Positions 52,279 to 62,473 of a stretch of DNA of 64,000 nt are shown piece after piece (position 1 is the first letter of the stretch; every line of letters starts with the position of its first letter). The stretch is from Flavobacterium sp. SH_e. GTDB taxonomy: Bacteria; Bacteroidota; Bacteroidia; Flavobacteriales; Flavobacteriaceae. Made by a program: the position numbers and the translations under genes. The notes beneath the pieces are model-generated. The model saw only the letters and a program-made list of their open reading frames with translations. It had not been told where the DNA came from and did not search any database. Where the stretch lies: positions 314-64,313 of the forward strand of contig NZ_JAOVZN010000012.1 of assembly GCF_025717045.1 (NCBI RefSeq). Direction: 5' to 3'.

Positions 52279-54237
52279 TTATTTTTTCGTAATAATCGCA
52301 GACCAGCCTCCTCCAGAAGCCATTTTAGCCGTTACTTTTGTATTTTTAGTAACCTCTAAAACTTCTTTTTTATAATCTTGCGCAAATGCTTCAGCATTAA
52401 TTCCATCTGAGAATACTTCCATCGAAAAGTTTCCTTCACCTAAAAAAGAAAGATCAATAGGCAATTCTCTAGCATCTGCATCTGTCATTCCTCCAATAAA
52501 CCATTTATCGCCTTTTTTTCTTGCTACTACAATATAATTTCCAACAGAACCATGAAGCACAACTGTTTTGTCCCAAACTGTTGGAATTTGAGTAATAAAA
52601 TCAACTGTTTCTTGTTCTTTATAATAAGTTGATGGCGATTCACACATCATTTGCAACGGTGCTTCATAAACAACATACATTGCCACTTGATGTGCGCGCG
52701 TTCCCATTGTCATTGGATTATTAAAACTTATGGCAAAATTTTTAGGCTGCTTATTAATCATCGAGCCAGGTGTAAAATCCATTGGTCCAGCCGCCATTCT
52801 AATAAACGGAATCGTTACGGTATGCGCTGGCGTAATGTCTTCGCTCCATTTGTTGTTTTCATTCCCTCTAACTCCTTCGTAATTCAATACATTTGGATAT
52901 TTTCGGTGTAAACCTGCAGGCTTAAATGCGCCGTGAAAATCTACTAATAATTCCAATTTAGCACATTCTCTGGCAATCTGCTCATAAGAATTAACCATAT
53001 ACTGGTCGTTGCGTTGCATGTAGTCAATTTTTATTCCTTTTGCTCCCCAACTTTTATAGGCTTCTAAAATTGGCAATAGATTCTGATCTAATGGTTTCCA
53101 AAGCACCCAAAGAATTATGCCGACACCTTTTTCTTTTCCATATCGAATCAATTCTTTGATATCCATTGCGGGATTAAAATCAAGAATTTCAGTAGTCGAT
53201 TTTGTCCAGCCTTCGTCAAGAATAACATATTCAATTTTATTCGCTGCAGCAAAATCTATAAAATATTTATAAGTTGCTGTATTTAGACCCGCTTTGAAAT
53301 CAACTCCATAAATATTATTATCATTGTACCAATCCCAAGCTACTTTTCCGGGTTTAATCCAATCGGTATTTTTAAGCACATTTGGCTCTGCCAGCTGGTA
53401 AGACAAGTTACTTTCTATAAAAGTGCGATCGTCATCACTAATCATAAATACACGCCACGGAAAAGCCCTACTTCCGTTTGTTTTTGCAATATAATCTGCC
53501 TCTTTCGCAATGGTTTGCACACGATCTGATCTTCCGTCTTTATCGACTGCTTCTAAAACATATTTTGGAAATATTGCATTTAAAGTTGTGTTTCCGTTGC
53601 CCTTTAAAAATAATCCTGGATAATCATGAAGTGCTGTTTCGGTAAATAAAACTTTTGCTTTAGGCGTAGTAAACAAAACCGGAAGACTGCAAAAATCCTT
53701 TGAAGCAATATCATTTAAAGATTTATCCAAATACAATCGCTCATTGTGAGAATACATAGATTCTTCCTGAGGAAATAAAGAACGAGAGTCTTTTGGAAAT
53801 GATAAAGAGACTTTTTCTGAAATTACATTTCGTTTTTCTTTAGCTTCATCTATAAACTGATAGGCAACTCCGTCATTATAGGCGCGAAAATTAAGCTTGT
53901 AATTTCCCTGATAAGTAATTGAAAGTTCGGTGTACTCATCTTTTATCTCAGCTTCTTTAATTGGCACTATGGCATGTATGTTTTGAGATACACTTTTTAC
54001 GGTCTGTTTTTTAACTTTCGGATTCAATCCAAAATTTGTTTTTGATGAAAAATCCATTCCCGCTTCTGCATTTTCAATAATCAAATTTCCATTTAATGAT
54101 GCCGACCAAGAAATTTTATCGGAATTATTCACTTTTAGCTGAATGCGTCCATTAGGAGATTTAACTTCGTAAGTTTGAGAAGAAGCTTGGTACGCGCACA
54201 ACAGTAAGCCGCATAAAATCAGTACTCTTTTTTTCAT
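52279..54237 (-). CDS. GH97 glycoside hydrolase
   Basis: 652 residues with a signal peptide (ends ASSQ). An N-terminal beta-sandwich (SPNGRIQLKVNNSDKISWS) is followed by a TIM barrel (GKVAWDWYNDNNIYGVDFKAG, LDEGWTKST, KGIKIDYMQRNDQ, VDFHGAFKPAGL) and a C-terminal beta domain, the GH97 order. D405 in KIDYM sits where retaining GH97 enzymes carry their nucleophile, which points to the alpha-galactosidase / beta-L-arabinopyranosidase side of the family rather than SusB-like alpha-glucosidases. With GH43 and GH127 beside it, an arabinose- or galactose-containing plant glycan is the likely target. Confidence 0.9.
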   Translation of the reverse strand: MKKRVLILCGLLLCAYQASSQTYEVKSPNGRIQLKVNNSDKISWSASLNGNLIIENAEAGMDFSSKTNFGLNPKVKKQTVKSVSQNIHAIVPIKEAEIKDEYTELSITYQGNYKLNFRAYNDGVAYQFIDEAKEKRNVISEKVSLSFPKDSRSLFPQEESMYSHNERLYLDKSLNDIASKDFCSLPVLFTTPKAKVLFTETALHDYPGLFLKGNGNTTLNAIFPKYVLEAVDKDGRSDRVQTIAKEADYIAKTNGSRAFPWRVFMISDDDRTFIESNLSYQLAEPNVLKNTDWIKPGKVAWDWYNDNNIYGVDFKAGLNTATYKYFIDFAAANKIEYVILDEGWTKSTTEILDFNPAMDIKELIRYGKEKGVGIILWVLWKPLDQNLLPILEAYKSWGAKGIKIDYMQRNDQYMVNSYEQIARECAKLELLVDFHGAFKPAGLHRKYPNVLNYEGVRGNENNKWSEDITPAHTVTIPFIRMAAGPMDFTPGSMINKQPKNFAISFNNPMTMGTRAHQVAMYVVYEAPLQMMCESPSTYYKEQETVDFITQIPTVWDKTVVLHGSVGNYIVVARKKGDKWFIGGMTDADARELPIDLSFLGEGNFSMEVFSDGINAEAFAQDYKKEVLEVTKNTKVTAKMASGGGWSAIITKK

Positions 54238-54257
54238 TTTCGAATGCTTTATTTAAA

Positions 54258-56423
54258 CTATTTTTTAGAAGGTTCTTTAGTTGCTTTGGGCGCAGTTTGT
54301 TTCATTAAATTTAGGACCTCATCTTTACTCAATCCGTAATCATACATTTTAAAAGATGCCATAAAACCAGAATAATTTTCTCCAATATCTGAAGCGCCAA
54401 TTATGATTTTAGCATTTTTTATAGCCGATGACAACATCATATTTTGAGCATTATCAAGTACGCCGTCTACATAAATTTTTTCCACAACACCATCAAACGT
54501 CAAAACAAGATGATGCCATTTATTTTGTTCTGGAACTTTGTTGTATTTCATATCAAAATGACCATCTAAATGCGGTGCAGCACCATAATGACTGCTATTA
54601 TAAGCCAATGCATTAAAAGAATTTGCCAGATTATATTCTGAACGATCACACCACGAAGCTAGAAATTCTCCTTCTTTAGCTACTTCTGGATTTTTTACCC
54701 AGACTGCAACAGAATAAGAACCATTCCAAGCCAAACTTTTAGGAACAGGCTTATCCAAAATCAAAGCTCCGTTTACAAAATTAAGAGCTTTAATTTTATT
54801 TTCTTTATCCAAAGAAATTGTGACATTTCCCATTTTTGTAAACGAACCTCCTAACGAACCTTTATTTGGCAAACTGCTAAATGAAGTATTGTTTTTTTCA
54901 TTCGAAATATCAAGATCTATCAGCATTTTATGTGAACTTACAGCTGCAGGTTCAGTATTCGATTTTTTATTTTCCAATTTTAGAGGAAGCTCAAATAATT
55001 CGCTGTACACTTTTATATTCCAAACTGCCGCATAAAGTCCTGTTTTTTCTGTACCTAAAATTTTTAGTTTTAAGAAACGAGCCATCACATTCTTATCATC
55101 AATCATTGGACTTCCAGAAGTGCGATTTTTTGATTTATCGGCATACAAATGCCAGTTTTTCTCGTCTTTAGAATATTCTAATGTATATTGATAATAATAG
55201 CTTGCAAACTCAAATTGGGTCATTACCCTTTTTATTTCTTTTACGCTTCCTAAATCGATCGTTAAATCTTGCGGTAGCGCATTACTTCCAGCTTTCCACA
55301 TTGTTGCATTATTATCATCTGTTGCAAAATCAGGTTTGTATTGATAATCGTATTCTAAAGATTGTAAATGATAATAGGAAGATACTGTTGCTTTTGCATT
55401 AAGTGCTATGTTTTCAGGCACATTTGTTTTTACAATTTTTCCAATACCTACTGAAGTTGGAACTACTTTTTTGATCGTCGAATCGTTTTCAAAAACCATT
55501 TTATCGATACAAACTTGTCTTGCCAAGCCTCCTCGAGTCATTGGATAATCGTGTTTGTGATAGACGATATAATAATCTTTTCCGTCTTCTAATACCGAAT
55601 GATGTCCGGGTCCGTGTGTCGTTTTATCTTCATTTGTACTCAAAATCGGATTATTAATTCCTTCTTTAAACGGACCATAAGGAGAATCTGAGTAAGAATA
55701 TCTAACATTGTAAGTTTCGTCATGACAAGAAGCTCCAGAATACATCAAGATATATTTGTTTCCTTTTTTCATCATGTACGCGGCTTCAAAAGGTTCTGGG
55801 GTCTGACTTAACGGAATATTTTTGGAATTCATCATCTCTTTCATCGTAGAATTATTTAATTCTCCTACGGCATATCCGCCATTATAATGTACCCAAGTTC
55901 CCCAATAACCGTATATTTTCCCATCAGAATCTCTAAAAAATTGTGCGTCTAATGATGGAAAACCTTCTCTTGGATATCCATTTGAAATTACGGGTTCATC
56001 ATTTTGATTTAGTTTTTTCCAAGGTCCTATCGGAGTATCCGAAACATAACCGTAAATATTACAGCCAATTTCACAGTTTCCAAAATACAAATAATATTTA
56101 CCATCATTTCCAACAACAATATCTGGCGCCCAAAAATTGGTGATTGGTTTTGCTGTAAAAGATGGAATTTCCATAGTATAATTGTACCAGTTTTTCAAAT
56201 CCTTGCTATACCAAACGGTTGGAGCTCCAGATGCCAGCATTTCATTATCTGTGGTAGCATAAATATAATAAATGTCTCCAAATTTTTTAATTGTTGGATC
56301 TGCATAATACCCTGGCAAAATTGGATTTCCAGCATTTAATAAGTTGACATTTACTTTTTCTTGCGCAAAGCCGCTTATCATAAAGAACAGTAAAAGGAAG
56401 TTAAATAATATGTTCTTTTTCAT
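54258..56423 (-). CDS. GH43-family glycosidase with F5/8-type and LamG-like domains
   Basis: 721 residues: signal peptide (ends GFAQ) and a five-bladed propeller (about 30-335). The base Asp42 is in PGYYADPTI, the pKa-modulating Asp in SLDAQFFRD and the acid Glu in PFEAAYMM. A discoidin-like domain (about 345-485) and a C-terminal LamG/concanavalin-like domain (about 510-705) follow. GH43 contains alpha-L-arabinofuranosidases and exo-arabinanases; the accessory domains probably hold it to the substrate. The substrate is suggested, not shown, by the GH127 neighbour. Confidence 0.9.
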   Translation of the reverse strand: MKKNILFNFLLLFFMISGFAQEKVNVNLLNAGNPILPGYYADPTIKKFGDIYYIYATTDNEMLASGAPTVWYSKDLKNWYNYTMEIPSFTAKPITNFWAPDIVVGNDGKYYLYFGNCEIGCNIYGYVSDTPIGPWKKLNQNDEPVISNGYPREGFPSLDAQFFRDSDGKIYGYWGTWVHYNGGYAVGELNNSTMKEMMNSKNIPLSQTPEPFEAAYMMKKGNKYILMYSGASCHDETYNVRYSYSDSPYGPFKEGINNPILSTNEDKTTHGPGHHSVLEDGKDYYIVYHKHDYPMTRGGLARQVCIDKMVFENDSTIKKVVPTSVGIGKIVKTNVPENIALNAKATVSSYYHLQSLEYDYQYKPDFATDDNNATMWKAGSNALPQDLTIDLGSVKEIKRVMTQFEFASYYYQYTLEYSKDEKNWHLYADKSKNRTSGSPMIDDKNVMARFLKLKILGTEKTGLYAAVWNIKVYSELFELPLKLENKKSNTEPAAVSSHKMLIDLDISNEKNNTSFSSLPNKGSLGGSFTKMGNVTISLDKENKIKALNFVNGALILDKPVPKSLAWNGSYSVAVWVKNPEVAKEGEFLASWCDRSEYNLANSFNALAYNSSHYGAAPHLDGHFDMKYNKVPEQNKWHHLVLTFDGVVEKIYVDGVLDNAQNMMLSSAIKNAKIIIGASDIGENYSGFMASFKMYDYGLSKDEVLNLMKQTAPKATKEPSKK

Positions 56424-56466
56424 GATTGTAATTGTATTATTTTAATATAATTGAGCTATTAAGATT

Positions 56467-56509
56467 TAAAAAAGAACAAGGGCAACTCCACTACTAATTG
56501 CCCCTGTTC
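56467..56509 (-). terminator. Terminator or attenuator between DUF5695 and GH43 genes
   Basis: GAACAaGGGCAA (56474-56485) pairs with TTGCCCcTGTTC (56498-56509) with one mismatch, followed on the minus strand by six T residues (56468-56473). It would separate the GH127-DUF5695 pair from the GH43-GH97-DUF6055 set or reduce read-through. Confidence 0.7.
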
Positions 56510-56536
56510 AAAACCAATCTTAGTTTAAAGCAAAAA

Positions 56537-59227
56537 TTATTTAATTTTTATTTGAATTGTTTTCTTTTGAAGCGGGATTTCATAAGCTCCTCTAACCTTA
56601 GAATAAGGAAGCTGAATATCTTTATTAATTCTCAAATAAGCATTTGGAGTAAATTCGTTCTGACTGCTTAAAGTGATTTCAACTTCATCTGTTTTTGTAT
56701 TATAAGTCACTGTATCAAAAGTTCCGGCGTCTAATGTTAACCACAATTGTTTTGGACCAATAAAAACTTTCGATTTTGCTGCCGTAGTTAATTTTACTTG
56801 AACCAAATCGCCTTTTATTGTGATATTTCCCCCAAAAGCTAACCAGCCTAAATCGCTATCTTTTGTAATATAAGTGGCGGTATTTACCGCGTAACCGTAA
56901 AAACCTGAACCGTAATCGCCAGACAAATAATCGATTCTTAATTCTGTTGGATAAGAGTGAAAAGCTGCAGAACCAAATCCGTCTTCGGTAATGTTTGAAA
57001 TTCCTCCTAAAAGTCCGCCGTAACCCACTTTCAATAAATACAAGTCATCCGATTTTTTTCTGTATTGTCTCAAAACTGGAATAGCATTTAATGAAGATCC
57101 GTAATGATGGATTTGACGTTCTACTCTCGATAACTTTCCTCCGTATAAGAAATCCCAATATCTGCGCGCATTCCCATTGTACGCCCAGTGAGGCATTGTT
57201 GGCATATAAGCCAATATTGCATTCAATGTTACATCAGCTTTTTCATCATACCCAAAATAATCTGACCACATATAAACTTCTTCCTGACCTGTTGAATCCC
57301 AAGGCATTTCACTTCCAAAAGGATAATCCAATGCTTTCCAATGATTGGCTCTTTCTTTCATTTTTACTTCTAAATTGGAAGCCAGATCAGTAAGATTTTC
57401 ATTTTTTAAATCTTCTAAAATCAACAGAAATACCGAACCTTCCATTTGACCAAATTGGGCATAATAAGGAGCCAATTCAGTCATTGCTATCGAGGTATAA
57501 TAAGCTTGTTTTAAATACCAATCCCAAGGTTTATTTACTACTAAATCTTTATTGTATCTCGCTAATCGGTACAATGTCCAATATGCTGCAGCAACGTGCG
57601 GATAGTTATAAGATCTTCCAGGATCGTTTGCTTCTTTATGTTTCCACGCTGCCCATGAACTATAATCTACATCTTTGCTGTAAGTTCCTTTTGGAAGAGA
57701 ATCTGGTTCATAATAAAAAACACTTTTCTTAACGCCATATTTATTTTTTCCATCACTATATTGAATGTTTCCCCAAAGCGTTTTATCTACAAATTGTTCT
57801 AATTTTTTAATTTCTTCTTTATCAGGTTGAATATGCTGTTTCATGATTGCTGCCAACCAACCTCCTGCTCCACCTTCGTCACTTAGACCCGCCACCCAAG
57901 CTCTGCTGTCTTGAGTCAGTTGTTTTTTGGTTTCATAATCGTAACTAATTACCGAAGGATTTCTTTTGAAAATTGGATCAGGCTGATCAAACCATTGTTC
58001 TGTAGTCAAGAAATGTCCAAAATCTTTAATAACTTCATTTTCAGGTTTAATAATTTTATAATTGATGGTTTGTTTTACGCCATTTTTATAATTGATGGTC
58101 AATCTGGCACGTCCCCATTTAACACCGTGAACACTGTATTTCTTTAATCCTTTTGGCGTTCTGCCATCTTCTTTTATTTGGAGCGCTCCTTTAGGTTCAA
58201 TTTCAAATGAGCTTACCTCATTTTTATAGTTTAAAAACAATTGTGATTTAACATCTTGTGGAAGCACATATCCTGGAATACTTGTCGCAACAGGAAGTTC
58301 TTCTTTTACAAGCGTATTTTGTATGTCTTCAATTCCTTCAGAAAGCACTAGTTTTAAGGCAAAACTTTTAGATTCTTTTGGTTTTAATAGTAATGAAGTT
58401 GGCGCATTCCATTGCTGTGCATTTTTCCATTCATTTTCTGCGTAAGCTTTACTGTACACCATCCATTCGTGAAAACCTTCAAAAACAATGCTTCGTGGAG
58501 TTGGATCATCCAATAAAGGACGATATGCTTCAAAAGCCATATTTTCTTTTGGCAATACTAACAATGCAGGTCCTTCACCGCTTAATCTTTTTACTTCCAA
58601 ATAACCCGCATCCATTCCAATATAAGGATCAAAAAATACATTTTGAGCGTGTGTTTCATTCAATGATTTTCCTTCTAAAATATTATTGAAAACCATTGGA
58701 ATTCCTAATGCACCAATCTCAATAGTATTAGCTGATTTATTAGTAATCTCAAATCTCATTACTAATTCGCCACCATCAATTTCATAAAAACGCTTAATTG
58801 TTACCGGAATATTACTTGGCAAAGTATTGGCTAAATCAGCGGCAGCTAAAACTTTTTCCGAAGCTTCTAAAGGCGTAACCGCTTCACGCTTTGCTGCTGT
58901 CGAATAGCTTTGCCAATCACCGTTTGCTTCTTTAATTCTTAAATTAATATCTCCAAGATGATAAAGTCCATCTTTGTCTCTAATTTCAAGTCGGTCGCTA
59001 GGTGTAAAATCAAAATTCAAATTTTTAATTGGTCTTAAACCTGCAACTGTTTGCGATGCTTTTACCAATTTTAATTGAAAAGCAGGCGTATTTATTTTTT
59101 GATAAACTTCGGCAATACCCAAAGAAGGTTTCTTTTGTTCAATTCTACTCCAATAATCTTGAGCCTGAATACTTATCGTACATCCCAAAAATAATAATAA
59201 ACCAAGTCTGTATTTTTTATTTCCCAT
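56537..59227 (-). CDS. DUF5695-family protein, probable carbohydrate-active enzyme
   Basis: 896 residues with a signal peptide (ends IQAQ). An N-terminal beta-sandwich region (about 40-390) is followed by a long helical, aromatic-rich region (RSYNYPHVAAAYWTLYRLARY, FGQMEGSVFLLILEDL, MPHWAYNGNARRYWDF) that looks like an (alpha/alpha)6 barrel, then a beta C-terminus. This arrangement resembles GH families with alpha-toroid catalytic domains. I recognise it as DUF5695; no biochemical activity is known to me. It lies directly downstream of GH127 (57 bases). Confidence 0.75.
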   Translation of the reverse strand: MGNKKYRLGLLLFLGCTISIQAQDYWSRIEQKKPSLGIAEVYQKINTPAFQLKLVKASQTVAGLRPIKNLNFDFTPSDRLEIRDKDGLYHLGDINLRIKEANGDWQSYSTAAKREAVTPLEASEKVLAAADLANTLPSNIPVTIKRFYEIDGGELVMRFEITNKSANTIEIGALGIPMVFNNILEGKSLNETHAQNVFFDPYIGMDAGYLEVKRLSGEGPALLVLPKENMAFEAYRPLLDDPTPRSIVFEGFHEWMVYSKAYAENEWKNAQQWNAPTSLLLKPKESKSFALKLVLSEGIEDIQNTLVKEELPVATSIPGYVLPQDVKSQLFLNYKNEVSSFEIEPKGALQIKEDGRTPKGLKKYSVHGVKWGRARLTINYKNGVKQTINYKIIKPENEVIKDFGHFLTTEQWFDQPDPIFKRNPSVISYDYETKKQLTQDSRAWVAGLSDEGGAGGWLAAIMKQHIQPDKEEIKKLEQFVDKTLWGNIQYSDGKNKYGVKKSVFYYEPDSLPKGTYSKDVDYSSWAAWKHKEANDPGRSYNYPHVAAAYWTLYRLARYNKDLVVNKPWDWYLKQAYYTSIAMTELAPYYAQFGQMEGSVFLLILEDLKNENLTDLASNLEVKMKERANHWKALDYPFGSEMPWDSTGQEEVYMWSDYFGYDEKADVTLNAILAYMPTMPHWAYNGNARRYWDFLYGGKLSRVERQIHHYGSSLNAIPVLRQYRKKSDDLYLLKVGYGGLLGGISNITEDGFGSAAFHSYPTELRIDYLSGDYGSGFYGYAVNTATYITKDSDLGWLAFGGNITIKGDLVQVKLTTAAKSKVFIGPKQLWLTLDAGTFDTVTYNTKTDEVEITLSSQNEFTPNAYLRINKDIQLPYSKVRGAYEIPLQKKTIQIKIK

Positions 59228-59284
59228 CTTTGTTTTATGCTAGTTTAATTTGTTTTTTGCTTTTGTTTTATGCTTTGTTCCGAC

Positions 59285-62200
59285 CTATTTTAAAGTAACA
59301 TCCAGATAAACCGAATGGCGCCCGTAGGTATTGTAAAAAGGTTTAAATTGTACTCCATCCACAACAAACTCCAATTTCTCTGGATTTCCTTTTATGGATT
59401 GGCTCAAATCTTTTGCATTTAATGTTATTTTACGCCATTCTTTTAGTGGTTCCGATTCCTGAGCTGCCAGCAATATTGGTCCATAAAATAAACTTGCTAT
59501 ATTTTGCTGATCCATTACAGGATCTAAGTGAAATTGAAATGGTATGCGAAGTTCAATTTTATCTCCGCTTTTCCATTTACGGCTTAAAGTAAGATAGCTT
59601 CCCGGAACTGCTTTTACTTTTTCGTCTTTACCATTTATTTTTACAAAAAACCCTTTTGTTGCCCAATGCGGTACGCGTACATTTAAATCAAATTTTCCTT
59701 CTCCTTTGATGGTTAATTGCGTATGATCTTCATTTGGGAAAGAAGTTGTCTGCTCTATTGTCACATTTTTTTCTTTCCATTTTACTGTTGAAGGAACATA
59801 AAGATTAACATATAAAGCCTGATTGTCAATGCTTTTAAAATAAATTGAATTTTGCAATTTAGTGCTGCTTTCCAAAGCCGTTCCGTTACAGCAAGTAAAA
59901 CCGTCCATTTTTGGATTACCAAATTGTTTTATAGATCCAGGTCGTAAAGGAACGTGATACGTATTTGCAGGAGTTTTTTCTGCAACCGAAGCCAAAATAT
60001 GATTGTATAAACCACGTTCATAATAATCCATAAATTCAGCACGCTGATCAAAAAGGAATAAATCGCTAGTCAGTTTCAGCATATTATAAGTGGCACAAGT
60101 TTCATTTTGCCCTCCCGCAGAAAATCCGTTTTCATAAATTGTTGAAGGCTGACTGATAAAACATTCTGCATTTGCAGGATTGCTTGCTCCAGCAACACCA
60201 CCAATACTGTACATATAATCGTTGGTAGTTTTGTACCAGAAATTATCAGCAATACGATAATATTCAGGAGTTTTAGAATCACGGTACATTTCAAGTGCGC
60301 CTACAATTTGAGGAATATGCTGATTGGCATGTAAACCACGAAATGTATCTACATTTTTAGCCAATCCGTTTGAATGTTTTGCATCTCCATAAAACACTTT
60401 AATGTTATCAAACAGTTGAGCAACTTCTAGATAACGCTTCTCATTAGTTATTCTGTAAAGACGCGCCATCACTTCATTCATTCCTCCAAATTCACCAGCA
60501 ATATATCTGTTCCACATGCTGATAAGCGTTTCATTAGGCAGTTTTTTCATTCTTGCATATACCCAATCTCCCATTCCTTTAGATATTTCGAGTGCTTTTT
60601 CATTACCGCTCACTTCATAAACATCTAATAAACCTGCAAGAATTTTATGCAAAGTGTAATATGGCGCCCATATTTGAGTTTTCTGTCCACCGTAATTTGC
60701 TCCTTTTTCCAACATTATAAATTGATCTGGTGGATAAGCACTTATGAAACCTTTCCCCCAATTCCAATAATCGGTGCGAATGCCTTCTGTACTTAAATCA
60801 GAATCATATTCTGTTTTTCCTGGACCAAAAGGAACCGCTGTAGGATCTGAAACACTTATTCCTCCAGCTTCACTAGGTTTTCCAGACATTTGCTCCAGCT
60901 CATAAAGAGTGTTGACCAAATAATCCATTTTTTTAGCAAAATTCTCATGTAAAGCATTATCATATCCCGTGCTTGCATAAGCTTGTGCAATCGCCGTTAA
61001 ATAATGGCCTGTTGCATGGCCACGTAATTTCGTGTCTTGAGTATCCCAAACTCCTAATGCTTCTGCATTTTCTGGCTGTTTTTGTCCAAATGCATTTCTA
61101 AACATATACAAGAAAGAATCTGGATTTGTTTCAGCAAGGGTTTTTATAAACTTCTCTCTATTCTCAATAAATTTTGTATCATGTCCATGAGAATCTGAGT
61201 TTAATGTTACCTCATCTAAATTGAACGTTTTCAACTTAAGTTCTGGCGTCTTCACTTCTTTGGCAGCTTGTACTGTGACAATAGCTTTAGGCTTTAAATC
61301 AGTTCCTGAAACTATTCCTGTCACAGTATATTGTCCCGCTTTTAGAACCGAACTATTATCTGTTGGCGCCGGCCAGATTACTTTAACCTCAGGCCCTTCA
61401 ATTCCGTTATTATATTCTCCTTTTAAAGAGCGAGGCAAACGAGGAAGATCGCCAATTACAGTCTGAACTTTTATATCTGAAACATTCGTTAGAAATTCAT
61501 TATACAACTGAGGAGTTGTCGCAGGAAACTTTGGCAAATCACCTGTTGGCTGTTCTGGTTCCTCTTCTTCGGCTTCTTCTTTTTTCAAAGAATTATGGTA
61601 GATTTTCTCAATCTGCTTTTCAGTTAAAGGAACTCGATAAATTCTAAAATCATGCAATTTTGCCTTTAAATAAGGATCATCAGGCAAAATTGATTTACCT
61701 ATATTCAAGAGATTATTTTTACCCGAATTAGGATCAAATAACTGATCTAATTTTAATTTTACATTCTTAGCAGAACCTGTTAAAACTCCATTAACATAAG
61801 TATTTAGAGATTTGGAAGGAATATCAATTACAACTACCAAATGAACCCACTTGTTAAGTTCTAAAATTGGCCCATCGGTTTTGTATTTTTCTCCTGCTGA
61901 AGTTGTAATTTCAGTTTGCAAATTAGTTTTTTCCTTGTTTCCTGCTGGAGCTACAAAAAAATGCGCTTTATTATTTTTTCCAAAATCAAAAAAATGCTGA
62001 TTTCGCTGATCAGAAAGTAAATATATCCATCCCGAAATACTCAGCGATTCTTCTCCCGCAAATGCATTGCCCGGAATTGTCAAATACGAATTACTATCTC
62101 CCGCCAGAAAAAGCACTTTTCCGAACTGGGAATCATTTTCGAATTTCATTTTTAAACCTGAAACATTACCATGCAGATTATTTCTAGACCAATCTTTTAC

Positions 62201-62344
62201 ATCACCATCAAACACATAACGAGCAATCAATCCAGTTTCACCAATACCATCCAGAATCTGATCACCGCCTTGCGCCCATAAAGTTGCTGTATTTATGGAG
62301 CCAAAACTCAACATTGCAAATAGTAATAGTCTAGATAATTTCAT
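59285..62344 (-). CDS. GH127-family (DUF1680) probable beta-L-arabinofuranosidase with LamG and Ig-like domains
   Basis: 1019 residues: signal peptide (ends LWAQ), a LamG-like domain (about 30-255), an acidic linker (EEAEEEEPEQP), an Ig-like Big_4 module (about 290-365) and the (alpha/alpha)6 catalytic domain to the end. GH127 landmarks are present: GGQNETCATYNMLKL with the Glu and Cys of the zinc site, and GFTCCNGTALES with the Cys pair. GH127 enzymes remove beta-L-arabinofuranose, including from hydroxyproline-linked oligoarabinosides of plant extensin. First gene of the minus-strand glycosidase run. Confidence 0.9.
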   Translation of the reverse strand: MKLSRLLLFAMLSFGSINTATLWAQGGDQILDGIGETGLIARYVFDGDVKDWSRNNLHGNVSGLKMKFENDSQFGKVLFLAGDSNSYLTIPGNAFAGEESLSISGWIYLLSDQRNQHFFDFGKNNKAHFFVAPAGNKEKTNLQTEITTSAGEKYKTDGPILELNKWVHLVVVIDIPSKSLNTYVNGVLTGSAKNVKLKLDQLFDPNSGKNNLLNIGKSILPDDPYLKAKLHDFRIYRVPLTEKQIEKIYHNSLKKEEAEEEEPEQPTGDLPKFPATTPQLYNEFLTNVSDIKVQTVIGDLPRLPRSLKGEYNNGIEGPEVKVIWPAPTDNSSVLKAGQYTVTGIVSGTDLKPKAIVTVQAAKEVKTPELKLKTFNLDEVTLNSDSHGHDTKFIENREKFIKTLAETNPDSFLYMFRNAFGQKQPENAEALGVWDTQDTKLRGHATGHYLTAIAQAYASTGYDNALHENFAKKMDYLVNTLYELEQMSGKPSEAGGISVSDPTAVPFGPGKTEYDSDLSTEGIRTDYWNWGKGFISAYPPDQFIMLEKGANYGGQKTQIWAPYYTLHKILAGLLDVYEVSGNEKALEISKGMGDWVYARMKKLPNETLISMWNRYIAGEFGGMNEVMARLYRITNEKRYLEVAQLFDNIKVFYGDAKHSNGLAKNVDTFRGLHANQHIPQIVGALEMYRDSKTPEYYRIADNFWYKTTNDYMYSIGGVAGASNPANAECFISQPSTIYENGFSAGGQNETCATYNMLKLTSDLFLFDQRAEFMDYYERGLYNHILASVAEKTPANTYHVPLRPGSIKQFGNPKMDGFTCCNGTALESSTKLQNSIYFKSIDNQALYVNLYVPSTVKWKEKNVTIEQTTSFPNEDHTQLTIKGEGKFDLNVRVPHWATKGFFVKINGKDEKVKAVPGSYLTLSRKWKSGDKIELRIPFQFHLDPVMDQQNIASLFYGPILLAAQESEPLKEWRKITLNAKDLSQSIKGNPEKLEFVVDGVQFKPFYNTYGRHSVYLDVTLK

Positions 62345-62446
62345 ATTTAAAAAAATTTAATATTTGGTTCTTTAATTCTCAACTCGCAATCAAAAAAATA
62401 TCAGTAATCAACAATATCTTTTTAATTGTGTAAAATATACATTTAT

Positions 62447-62473
62447 CAAAAATAGCCAATAATCCTTAGCAAA
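62447..62473 (-). promoter_or_regulatory. Probable promoter of the GH127 operon
   Basis: On the minus strand a TATTTTTG -7 box (62447-62454) is preceded by TTTG (62470-62473) with a 15-base spacer, slightly short. It implies a leader of about 95 bases. The rest of the gap 62345-62716 holds only AT-rich DNA and the divergent promoter region of the methyltransferase gene. Confidence 0.45.
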
